A program made the position numbers and the translations under genes. Below the pieces are notes generated by a model. It saw nothing but the letters and a program-made list of their open reading frames with translations. It was not told the DNA's origin and ran no database searches. From an uncultured Prosthecobacter sp. (lineage in GTDB: Bacteria; Verrucomicrobiota; Verrucomicrobiia; Verrucomicrobiales; Verrucomicrobiaceae), in the NCBI GenBank assembly GCA_947523045.1, contig CANNUR010000197.1, positions 1-5,675 of the forward strand: 5,675 nt of DNA. The letters are read 5' to 3'. Below, in pieces: positions 1 through 5,168 of the stretch. Numbering within the stretch: the stretch's first letter is position 1; each line of letters starts with the position of its first letter.

Positions 1-95
1 GTCACCGTGACTTCGGGAATCCATCCGTTTACATCACCAAATGATGGCAGGGGGTGAGGGGTGGTCGCGGGGAATGGCGGGTGCCATAGGGTGCG
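1..95. other. Left edge, unresolved; possible end of a neighbouring gene
   Basis: No gene can be assigned here. On the plus strand, frame 1 is open from the window edge to a TGA at 55-57 and ends in TSPNDGRG, which could be the C-terminus of a convergent gene. On the minus strand, the frame of the glycosyltransferase stays open after its stop, from 95 to 1, and reads GDVNGWIPEVTV near the edge, but it has no ATG or GTG start inside the window. Both are short and neither has independent support. I see no terminator hairpin with a T-run. Confidence 0.2.
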
Positions 96-890
96 TCATC
101 CAAGCGACAAGCTTTGACGTCGTGGTGCGTGCATCGAGACGCGCTCCTGGCTCTTGTAGTTGTCGAAGGTGATGTGAGCCTTCCACTTGCGCTTGAGGTG
201 GCGCTTCTCGGTGGTGATGCGGTCGGCCGACCGGAAAAGCGAGTTGCCGCCCAGGTTCTTGTCGCGCTCCTGAACGAAGCAGAAGCGCGCTTCATTCCAG
301 ACGAGGCGGTTGTCGAGCAGTTCCTGCAGCGTGGCGTCGATGTCGCACTTGCACTTGAGCAGTTCGTCCCACACGGGCACGCCCCCGTCTGCATCTCGGA
401 CCACGCCTACAGCGCCTCCGACCCAGTGATTGACGCCGAAGGGATCGTTGCGCTGCAGCAGTCTGGGATCGCTGCGCTGATGCCAGCCGAACAGGCGGGC
501 GCCGGCCCCTCGGGCGGAAAACGCCGAGTTGGTGAGCATGGCGAGCGTCTCCTCCACGGAGAGCTTGCGGCAGCGCAGACTGACCATGCAGACGCAGGCG
601 CTGATGTCGTCATCCAGCATGACGATGGCATCCTCCCTGAAATGTCGCAGCACCCAGTTGCGCAACGATGAGATGCCCATCACCGAATCGGGCACCGTCG
701 CCTTCTCCAGGGGGATGTGAGCGTACTGCTCAAGCTCGCTTTCGGGCACCAGGAGGGTGGCTGACGGGAAGAGCCGATGGCTGGTCATCGTCCGGGCTCG
801 ACTGCGGGAGAGAATGATCAGGCGCAGGCTCAGGGGGCGGAGCTCCGGCCAGGGAAGCTCGTTTGCAGAGGTCGAGGAGGCGTTTTCCAT
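96..890 (-). CDS. TAGT-like glycosyltransferase, candidate DNA-base glycosyltransferase
   Basis: Predicted GT-A fold glycosyltransferase, 264 residues, resembling the TET-associated glycosyltransferase (TAGT) family. Members of that family in phages are proposed to add sugars to hydroxymethylated DNA bases. Visible landmarks in order: a first strand LIILSRSRA at residues 24-32, VPESELEQY at 48-56, RNW at 77-79, the metal/nucleotide-sugar motif MLDDDI at 91-96, GGAVGV at 158-163, an acidic KCDIDATLQ at 181-189, LDNR at 192-195, NLGGN at 212-216 and LKRKW at 232-236. There is no signal peptide or membrane segment, so it acts in the cytoplasm. I chose the ATG at 890 because the first strand lies upstream of the internal ATG at 788. 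There is no Shine-Dalgarno at 890, and the first 53 codons overlap the ParB-like gene in another frame. The family call is from motif pattern, not a search. The sugar donor and acceptor base are unknown. Another GT-A enzyme acting on glycans is the main alternative. Confidence 0.72.
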   Translation of the reverse strand: MENASSTSANELPWPELRPLSLRLIILSRSRARTMTSHRLFPSATLLVPESELEQYAHIPLEKATVPDSVMGISSLRNWVLRHFREDAIVMLDDDISACVCMVSLRCRKLSVEETLAMLTNSAFSARGAGARLFGWHQRSDPRLLQRNDPFGVNHWVGGAVGVVRDADGGVPVWDELLKCKCDIDATLQELLDNRLVWNEARFCFVQERDKNLGGNSLFRSADRITTEKRHLKRKWKAHITFDNYKSQERVSMHAPRRQSLSLG

Positions 891-1506
891 GGAGGACGCG
901 GCCGATGCCGAGTTTTTTGGTGGTGCGGGTGATGGAGTAGTTCACCTCGCGCACGCCCATGAGCTGCAGGGCCTGCATCCAGTCGCGCAGGTCATGGAAC
1001 ATGAACACGAGGTAGTCGTGATGCTCGAAGGCCTGGCACTCCATCCGCGGGATGTTTTCCATCTCTTCCGCAGGGTCTTCGGCTTCAAACAGCTTGCGAA
1101 TCTCGTCCTCGGCAAAGCCGGTCAGTTCGAGATCAAAGGAAGGATCGCTCTCCTGGATCTTGGCCAGCAGGCTCTTGAGGTCGCCCTCATCCAGTTCGGC
1201 GAGTTCCGCCAATCGGTTGTCGGCGAGCAGGTCGGCCAGTTCCTCGGCTTCGGTGGCGTAGTCCTGTTCGTCGACCGGAACCACCTCACAGCCGATGAGA
1301 AGGGCTGCTTCCAAACGGCCGTGGCCTCGAACCAGTAGACCGCTGCGCTTGCTCACCGTGATGGCATTGCGCCAGCCCTGCTCCTGAATGATCGAGGCGA
1401 GGAGCTGGATCTGATGGGCGCTGTGATGGTTCGGGTTGACCGGGTTGGGCTTCAACTCGGCGGGGTCCACCAACCGGGTGTGCGCGCAGTGAATGGGAAT
1501 GCTCAC
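730..1506 (-). CDS. Phage ParB-like (ParB/Srx fold) protein with extra C-terminal domain
   Basis: 258 residues. Residues 12-110 match the ParBc/sulfiredoxin-like fold: LKPNPVNPN at 18-26, QIQLLASII at 32-40 followed by GW, LLVRGHGRLEAA at 57-68, VPVDEQDYATEAE at 76-88 and ADNRLAELAELD at 95-106. The GHGR form is typical of phage and mobile-element ParB-like proteins found beside DNA-modifying enzymes, rather than of chromosome-partitioning ParB. No ParA partner or classic KorB/Noc-type DNA-binding domain is visible. Residues 150-213 form a second unit (HHDYLVFMFHDLRDW at 162-176, then KKLGIGRVLHGKRLL at 197-211) that looks conserved but that I cannot name. The tail, 220-258, is proline-rich and disordered, and is overprinted on the start of the glycosyltransferase. 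The start is GTG: an in-frame TGA lies only six codons upstream and no other start is available. GGAG ends one base before it, too close for an ideal ribosome binding site. Role in DNA modification or as a nuclease/CTPase-type switch is inferred from context. Confidence 0.85.
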   Translation of the reverse strand: MSIPIHCAHTRLVDPAELKPNPVNPNHHSAHQIQLLASIIQEQGWRNAITVSKRSGLLVRGHGRLEAALLIGCEVVPVDEQDYATEAEELADLLADNRLAELAELDEGDLKSLLAKIQESDPSFDLELTGFAEDEIRKLFEAEDPAEEMENIPRMECQAFEHHDYLVFMFHDLRDWMQALQLMGVREVNYSITRTTKKLGIGRVLHGKRLLDLCKRASLAGAPPPEPAPDHSLPQSSPDDDQPSALPVSHPPGARKRA

Positions 1507-1549
1507 ACTCCAACCGAGGTGTCAACTTGGGTGCCCCGGATAGGTGGGA

Positions 1550-1627
1550 GTGCGCCGCCCGCAGGGCTGTTGGATAACGATGCCGCGCAGGCGACAGAGC
1601 GTAGATCCCCGCTTACGGGCGGCGCAC
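1550..1627. repeat. Perfect 12-base inverted repeat, arms 54 bases apart
   Basis: GTGCGCCGCCCG at 1550-1561 is the exact reverse complement of CGGGCGGCGCAC at 1616-1627. Pairing stops on both sides beyond these bases. The arms flank 54 bases in the middle of the divergent control region. They could be two copies of an operator in opposite orientation, allowing cooperative or looped repression, or the stem of a long RNA hairpin. The arms are GC-only apart from their ends, so chance is more likely than for a mixed sequence. Confidence 0.6.
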
Positions 1628-1637
1628 AGAACGATGC
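1576..1637 (+). repeat. Direct repeat AACGATGC, two copies
   Basis: AACGATGC occurs at 1576-1583 and again at 1630-1637, start-to-start 54 bases. The second copy lies three bases after the right arm of the inverted repeat, and the first copy lies between the arms. Eight bases is short, so this may be coincidence; it is listed because both copies sit in the control region. Confidence 0.35.
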
Positions 1638-1650
1638 TCCGCCTCAGATT

Positions 1651-1655
1651 GGAAG
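1651..1655 (+). promoter_or_regulatory. Ribosome binding site deciding the XRE start
   Basis: GGAAG lies five bases upstream of the GTG at 1661. The in-frame ATG at 1634 has no comparable purine-rich stretch before it, so the GTG is preferred as the start of the helix-turn-helix gene. Confidence 0.5.
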
Positions 1656-1660
1656 TCAAG

Positions 1661-1945
1661 GTGAGCACAAATGAGCTGGATGCAGAGAAAAGGCTGTGGC
1701 ACCGATTCATGCACATGGCCATGAAGCTGCCCCAAGGTGTGACCCCTGAGAAGTTCGCCCGCACTCTCAAAGAGTGGCGTGCAGACAAGGGCTTCAGCCA
1801 GCGCGATGCCGCCGATCATCTCGGCATCAGCAAGCGCACGCTGGAAAACTGGGAGCAGGGCAGGGCGACACCGCGCGGCTATGCCGTGGTAGCGCTGATG
1901 AAGCTGTTGGGGCAGCGCTCTCCGTCCAAGGACGAATCACGATGA
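1661..1945 (+). CDS. XRE-family helix-turn-helix DNA-binding protein
   Basis: 94 residues if translated from GTG 1661. An in-frame ATG at 1634 would add nine residues but lacks a ribosome binding site. After a charged N-terminal helix, residues 32-84 form a Cro/C1-type helix-turn-helix: FARTLKEWRADKGFSQRDAA, then LGISKRTLENWEQGRATP with the usual SQ..AA..LG.S..T..NWE.G pattern, then a helix ending ALMKLL. It is a cytoplasmic DNA-binding protein, most simply a repressor or activator acting on the adjacent divergent control region. Its stop overlaps the next start by four bases (ATGA at 1942-1945), so the two are translationally coupled. It also sits roughly where a small terminase subunit would be expected, and no other candidate for that role is seen, but its domain is regulator-like rather than the winged-helix type of lambda gpNu1. 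Confidence 0.85.
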   Translation: MSTNELDAEKRLWHRFMHMAMKLPQGVTPEKFARTLKEWRADKGFSQRDAADHLGISKRTLENWEQGRATPRGYAVVALMKLLGQRSPSKDESR

Positions 1946-2184
1946 AATTCGGCTTTCGAAAACCCTCGCTGAAAAAGCGCATCTCCGCCCGCACTTCGCT
2001 GAAGCGATATGCGCGCCATTCCCTGAAGCTCAAAGCCCCTCGTGGCATGGGCTGGCTCACCAATCCCAAGCGAGCCCTCTACAACCGCATCTACAGTCGA
2101 ACCACGCGCGGGTGCCTCATTCCGCTGCTCGGCTTGTGTGGGGCCTTGCTGAGCTTGGCCGTCATCCTGGTTCTCCATCGCTGA
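1942..2184 (+). CDS. Small, very basic single-span membrane protein, unknown function
   Basis: 80 residues, starting at the ATG that overlaps the XRE stop. The first 55 residues are rich in Lys and Arg (FRKPSLKKRISARTSLKRY at 5-23, then PRGMGWLTNPKRALYNRIY at 33-51) with almost no acidic residues. Residues 57-78 (CLIPLLGLCGALLSLAVILV) form one membrane span ending close to the C-terminus. The basic part would stay in the cytoplasm by the positive-inside rule and could touch DNA, RNA or the membrane surface. The segment with PRG, GWLTNPK and YNR has the look of a conserved phage motif, but I cannot name a family. Coupling to the XRE gene suggests a linked role. Real coding status is supported by the tight overlap and the coherent protein architecture. 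Confidence 0.65.
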   Translation: MKFGFRKPSLKKRISARTSLKRYARHSLKLKAPRGMGWLTNPKRALYNRIYSRTTRGCLIPLLGLCGALLSLAVILVLHR

Positions 2185-2200
2185 TGCCGGCCGCGCTTGG

Positions 2201-2230
2201 GTTGACGCTCCGTCACTGACGTGAGTCAAC
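2201..2230 (+). promoter_or_regulatory. Potential hairpin around the terminase start codon
   Basis: GTTGAC at 2201-2206 can pair with GTCAAC at 2225-2230, and TCAC at 2213-2216 with GTGA at 2221-2224 around a TGAC loop, leaving a six-base bulge on the left. The GTG start codon at 2221-2223 lies in the inner stem. A competing small palindrome, TGAC at 2217-2220 with GTCA at 2225-2228, is also possible. No Shine-Dalgarno precedes the GTG. The structure might limit terminase translation; this is inference. Confidence 0.35.
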
Positions 2231-4035
2231 TCGAAGCGATCTGGCGTGACGCCTGGCGACCTCCTGACCGACGTCCACCCTGGGCGTGGGCGGAGGAACA
2301 CGTTCACGCCATCCCGTATTCTCCGGTGCCTGGGCGGTTCCGAGCCGACAATTCTCCCTGGCTCAAGGAGCCCCTGGAAGCGCTCGTCGATCCCCGCGTG
2401 CGGATCGTGTCGATCCTCGCCTCGATTCAGTCCTCGAAGACGACCATTGGCGAGGTCGGCCTGTGCTACATCATCGCCAACCTGCCCGGACCGGCCCTCT
2501 GGCTGGACCAGACCGACGATGACGCGCGCGACCAGGCGGAAAGCCGCCTCGGGCACATCTTCGAGGAATGTCCGGCCGTCAAAGCCCTCTACCCTCGCGA
2601 TCGGCACAAGCTCAAGACGGCCACCAAGCATTTCGCCAACGGCATGACCCTCTGGGTGCTCGGGGCGCACAACAAGACCAACCTGCAGCGCCGCTCCATC
2701 CGCTGGCTCATCGGCGATGAGACCTGGCGCTGGCCTACGGGCCACATGGCTGAGGCCGAGGCGCGCGTCACGGCCTTCGGCTGGCTTGGCAAATGCCTCT
2801 TCATGTCCCAGGGCGGCGAGGAGAACGATGACACGCACCGCAAGTTCGAAACAACCGACCAGCGCGAATGGACCTTCGAGTGCCCGCATTGCCGTGCGCG
2901 TCAGCCTTTTCAGTGGGAAAACGTCGAGTGGAGCAAGGATGCACGCGACGAGGGTGGCGAATGGGACTTCACCCGAGTTCGTGCAACCTCCTCCCTGCAG
3001 TGCCAGGCCTGCGGACACTCGTTTGAGGACAGCGACCGCACCCGTCGCCAGCTCAATGCCACGGGGCGCTACCTGCCCACCAACCCGAATGCCTCGGCCG
3101 AGAACGCGGGCTTCCACTGGAACGCCCTCTGCTCCATGAGCTGGGGGCGACTCGCCGAGCTCTACCTGCGGGCCAAGGCTGCGGCCAAGCGTGGCGACCT
3201 TGAGCCCCTCAAGCAGTTTTACCAGAAGCGGCTGGCGCTGCCGTGGCGCGACTATCAGGAGGATTTCCGGTTGGAGATCACCCCTAGCGGCTACCGCCTC
3301 GGCGAGACCTGGGATGACGAAGCGGCCCTCAATCGGCATGGCAAGCTCCTGCAGCCGCCGTTTGACCCTGTGCAGACGGTTGCGCCACTGCGCTTCCTCA
3401 CGGTCGACTGCCAGATGGACCACTTTTTTGCCGTCGTGCGCGGCTGGAGTCTCAATGGCTCCTCCCGACTGCTCTGGCGTGAGCGACTGCCGAGCTGGGA
3501 CGAAATCCTCACCCTGCAGGAACGCTTCTCGATTCATCCGAACCTCGTTTTCGTCGATGCAGGTCACGCGACCTATGATGTCTACCGGGAATGCGCCAAA
3601 CACGGCTGGGTGGCGCTCATGGGCGACCGACGTCCAACCTATGTGCATCGCGGCAAGGATGGGCGTTCCATCCACCGCTTCTACTCGCCCCGGCGCAAGG
3701 TGGTGCTGGGGCGAGGACAAAGCTGCTCGGTCTTCTACTGGTCGAACCTCAACATCAAGGACATGCTGGCCCGCCTGCAGCGCAACCAGGACCCGGAGCG
3801 TGGCGCCACCTGGGAGATCGCCGAGGATGCTGGCGATGATTACCTGGCGCAGATGGACAGCGAACAGCGCGTGCGCAAGGGTGGCAAATGGCTTTGGGAA
3901 CGGATCGGCAAGCGACCCAACCACTACTGGGACTGTGAAGCCATGCAGGTGGCAGCGGCCGTGATGCTGAAGCTCGTTGGCCAGGAGTCCGTTCGGTCAG
4001 CCGAAGGGGAAGGGGACGAGCCGCCCGCGGATTGA
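2221..4035 (+). CDS. Phage terminase large subunit, GpA family
   Basis: 604 residues, full length for the Terminase_GpA family, the ATP-driven motor and nuclease that packages DNA into the procapsid. N-terminal ATPase: the lead-in PGRFRADNSPWLKEPLEAL at 37-55, a Walker A region ASIQSSKT at 67-74 with Lys73, LWLDQTDDDA at 93-102, and Walker B LIGDE at 163-167. A zinc ribbon sits in the middle: Cys221 and Cys224 (CPHC), Cys261 and Cys264 (CQAC). The C-terminal RNase H-like nuclease has acidic candidates Asp396 (TVDCQMD), Asp446 (FVDAGH) and Asp571/Glu573 (YWDCEA). GTG at 2221 is the only possible upstream start because an in-frame TGA lies at 2203-2205. The Walker A has Ser where most relatives have Gly before the Lys-Thr; lambda gpA also departs from the standard motif. 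No small subunit is recognised upstream. Confidence 0.96.
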   Translation: MSQLEAIWRDAWRPPDRRPPWAWAEEHVHAIPYSPVPGRFRADNSPWLKEPLEALVDPRVRIVSILASIQSSKTTIGEVGLCYIIANLPGPALWLDQTDDDARDQAESRLGHIFEECPAVKALYPRDRHKLKTATKHFANGMTLWVLGAHNKTNLQRRSIRWLIGDETWRWPTGHMAEAEARVTAFGWLGKCLFMSQGGEENDDTHRKFETTDQREWTFECPHCRARQPFQWENVEWSKDARDEGGEWDFTRVRATSSLQCQACGHSFEDSDRTRRQLNATGRYLPTNPNASAENAGFHWNALCSMSWGRLAELYLRAKAAAKRGDLEPLKQFYQKRLALPWRDYQEDFRLEITPSGYRLGETWDDEAALNRHGKLLQPPFDPVQTVAPLRFLTVDCQMDHFFAVVRGWSLNGSSRLLWRERLPSWDEILTLQERFSIHPNLVFVDAGHATYDVYRECAKHGWVALMGDRRPTYVHRGKDGRSIHRFYSPRRKVVLGRGQSCSVFYWSNLNIKDMLARLQRNQDPERGATWEIAEDAGDDYLAQMDSEQRVRKGGKWLWERIGKRPNHYWDCEAMQVAAAVMLKLVGQESVRSAEGEGDEPPAD

Positions 4036-4038
4036 CAC

Positions 4039-4051
4039 GGAGGCAAGGGGG
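4039..4051 (+). promoter_or_regulatory. Strong ribosome binding site for the lysis cassette
   Basis: GGAGG at 4039-4043 and AAGGGGG at 4045-4051 precede the ATG at 4054. This is the only clearly strong purine-rich site in the right half. The next lysis genes start on stop codons and lack their own, so this site probably loads ribosomes for several coupled genes. Confidence 0.5.
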
Positions 4052-4053
4052 CT

Positions 4054-4278
4054 ATGAAAGCCTTCCTGCATACCCTCATCGCCACCCAGTCGGGCTGGCT
4101 CGTTCGTCAGGCGCTGAAGTTCGCCACCGTGGGTGGTGCCGCCCTGACCACCTGGCTGACGGCTCAGGGCGCGGCTCCTGAGCACAGCACCGCGATCGTC
4201 ACCGGCTCGCTCACTGCCCTGACGGGTCTGGTCGAGTTCGGCCTCTCCAAGCTGGCCAGCCGTGTTGCCGCCAAATGA
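4054..4278 (+). CDS. Holin-like small membrane protein
   Basis: 74 residues with two predicted membrane segments, about 20-39 (ALKFATVGGAALTTWLTAQG) and 46-64 (TAIVTGSLTALTGLVEFGL), joined by a short loop around PEH, with basic residues at both ends (Lys2, Arg18, Lys22; Lys66, Arg70, Lys74). Small size, Gly/Ala-rich helices and location two genes ahead of a lipoprotein and just before an amidase that lacks a signal peptide fit a class II-like holin, which would form lesions in the inner membrane to free the amidase. Its stop overlaps the next start by four bases. I did not recognise a specific holin family, so the call rests on topology and context. Confidence 0.6.
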   Translation: MKAFLHTLIATQSGWLVRQALKFATVGGAALTTWLTAQGAAPEHSTAIVTGSLTALTGLVEFGLSKLASRVAAK

Positions 4279-4559
4279 GCACCCTCGGCGCCCTGCTCAC
4301 CGCCCTCACCGCGGCCCTGCGAGCCTTCCCTCTGTGGCTCGCGTGGCGGGTGACGGCGGAATGCGAGGCCCTCACCACAGAAATCCTTCGCCATGAAACT
4401 GTCGCCACTCCTGCTGCTCGCGCTCGTGCTGACGAGTTGCGGATCGCCCTCGCCTACCGCCGCCGACTCCATGCAGCTCTACTCGCCGGACACCCTGGAC
4501 CTCCCAGCCGGGACCCAGGTGAAGACCCGACACGGCCTCTATCAGAGCCAGGTCGATGA
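4275..4559 (+). CDS. Candidate inner-membrane spanin (Rz-like), overlapping the lipoprotein gene
   Basis: 94 residues, starting at an ATG that overlaps the holin stop (ATGA). Residues 4-25 (LGALLTALTAALRAFPLWLAWR) form an N-terminal membrane segment, followed by a charged helical stretch 27-70 (for example CEALTTEILRHE and RADELRIALAYRRRLHAAL), then a proline-rich tail from 74. The tail and the later part of the helix, residues 40-94, are read in another frame by the lipoprotein gene beginning at 4393. One membrane anchor plus a periplasmic helix, nested with a lipoprotein gene, is the layout of Rz/Rz1 spanin pairs. The helix is shorter than in classical Rz, and the protein encoded at 5165 has a better coiled coil, so the i-spanin role could belong there instead. 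Function is inferred from architecture only. Confidence 0.55.
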   Translation: MSTLGALLTALTAALRAFPLWLAWRVTAECEALTTEILRHETVATPAARARADELRIALAYRRRLHAALLAGHPGPPSRDPGEDPTRPLSEPGR

Positions 4560-4617
4560 AGTCTGGTATTCCGCGGATCTTTACCTCAAGCGCTCTCGGG
4601 AGGCTCTGCGGCCGTGA
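4393..4617 (+). CDS. Small outer-membrane lipoprotein, candidate o-spanin (Rz1-like)
   Basis: 74-residue precursor with a clear lipoprotein signal: Lys2, the hydrophobic run PLLLLALVL at 5-13 and lipobox LTSC with the modified Cys at residue 16. There is no Asp at +2 (Gly follows), so it should be sorted to the outer membrane. The mature chain has 59 residues, beginning CGSPSPTAAD and continuing LPAGTQVKT at 37-45, DEVWYSADLY at 55-64 and a basic C-terminus. It starts inside the preceding gene in the +1 frame and shares 167 bases with it, which is the hallmark of Rz/Rz1-type pairs. Together with an inner-membrane partner it would fuse or disrupt the outer membrane in the last step of lysis. 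No Shine-Dalgarno is evident before 4393. Its stop overlaps the amidase GTG by four bases. Confidence 0.7.
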   Translation: MKLSPLLLLALVLTSCGSPSPTAADSMQLYSPDTLDLPAGTQVKTRHGLYQSQVDEVWYSADLYLKRSREALRP

Positions 4618-5168
4618 AAATCTGTCTCGATCCCGGCCATGGCATGGCCAATCGCCAGCAGGGCGTTTATGACACGGGGGCCGTGGCCGCCGGGCACACC
4701 GAAGCGGCCATCGTGATGGACTGGGCCAATGAAGTGCGCGCCTTGCTGATGGCGGCCGGTCACACCGTGGTGCGCACGCGTGTCGATCACAAAGACCCTG
4801 CTCCGATCGGCAAACGCGCCGGCATCGCCCGAACGTTCGGTTGTGAGGTTTTGCTGTCGCTGCACTGCAATTCTGCCAACGGCAGGGCCAGTGGCACGGA
4901 AACCTTCTACCGCGGTGCGCATCGCAAGGTCGAGGCGGTCCGGCTCAATCAGGCGGTTGTGACTGCCCTGGGTACCCGCGACCGGGGTGCCAAAACCGAG
5001 GACAAAAGCCAGCATGGCCGGCTTGCTGTTCTGGCGTTCCCGCGCGCTTTCCTCATCGAAATCGGCTTTCTCGATAACCCGGCCGAGCGTGAACTCATGC
5101 TGGATCCCGCTCGACGCCGGGCAGCGTGTGTCGCCCTGGCCAAGGTTTTGACCTCTCCTGATCCATGA
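4614..5168 (+). CDS. N-acetylmuramoyl-L-alanine amidase (Amidase_3), phage endolysin
   Basis: 184 residues forming a single Amidase_3 catalytic domain, a zinc hydrolase that cuts the amide bond between N-acetylmuramic acid and the L-alanine of the peptide stem. Motifs: ICLDPGHG at 3-10 with His9, DTGA at 20-23, GHTEA at 27-31 with Glu30, LLSLHCNS at 80-87 with His84, and FLIEIGFLDN at 146-155 with Glu149. His9, Glu30 and His84 are the expected zinc ligands and Glu149 the catalytic base. There is no signal peptide, membrane segment or cell-wall-binding domain, as usual for small endolysins of phages of Gram-negative hosts, so it needs the holin to reach peptidoglycan. The start is GTG, overlapping the lipoprotein stop (GTGA), and its own stop overlaps the next ATG. 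Confidence 0.94.
   Translation: MKICLDPGHGMANRQQGVYDTGAVAAGHTEAAIVMDWANEVRALLMAAGHTVVRTRVDHKDPAPIGKRAGIARTFGCEVLLSLHCNSANGRASGTETFYRGAHRKVEAVRLNQAVVTALGTRDRGAKTEDKSQHGRLAVLAFPRAFLIEIGFLDNPAERELMLDPARRRAACVALAKVLTSPDP

Larger units (their letters stand above)
1507..1660. promoter_or_regulatory. Divergent intergenic control region
   Basis: The only sizeable non-coding gap between the minus-strand modification block and the plus-strand XRE-terminase-lysis block. Divergent promoters must lie here or nearby if the two blocks are transcribed separately. I cannot point to a convincing sigma-70 promoter. A TTGACA-like hexamer occurs on the minus strand near 1527-1522, but the position 17 bases downstream is not a -10 box. 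The region contains a 12-base inverted repeat and an 8-base direct repeat, listed separately, which are reasonable candidates for binding sites of the XRE protein encoded just to the right. Confidence 0.5.

Noticed and set aside
114..671. 185-residue plus-strand open frame opposite the glycosyltransferase
   Set aside because: Antisense shadow of a protein with coherent glycosyltransferase motifs; no domain and no ribosome binding site.
96..788. Shorter glycosyltransferase starting at ATG 788
   Set aside because: It would reduce the overlap with the ParB-like gene but removes the LIILSRSRA strand that belongs to the fold.
757..1338. 193-residue plus-strand open frame opposite the ParB-like gene
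   Set aside because: Antisense shadow of a clear ParB-fold protein; its sequence shows no family pattern.
1879..3924. 681-residue open frame on the minus strand across the terminase gene
   Set aside because: It is antisense to a terminase with all catalytic motifs intact, and runs on through parts of two other plus-strand genes. It shows no recognisable domain and is a typical GC-rich shadow frame.
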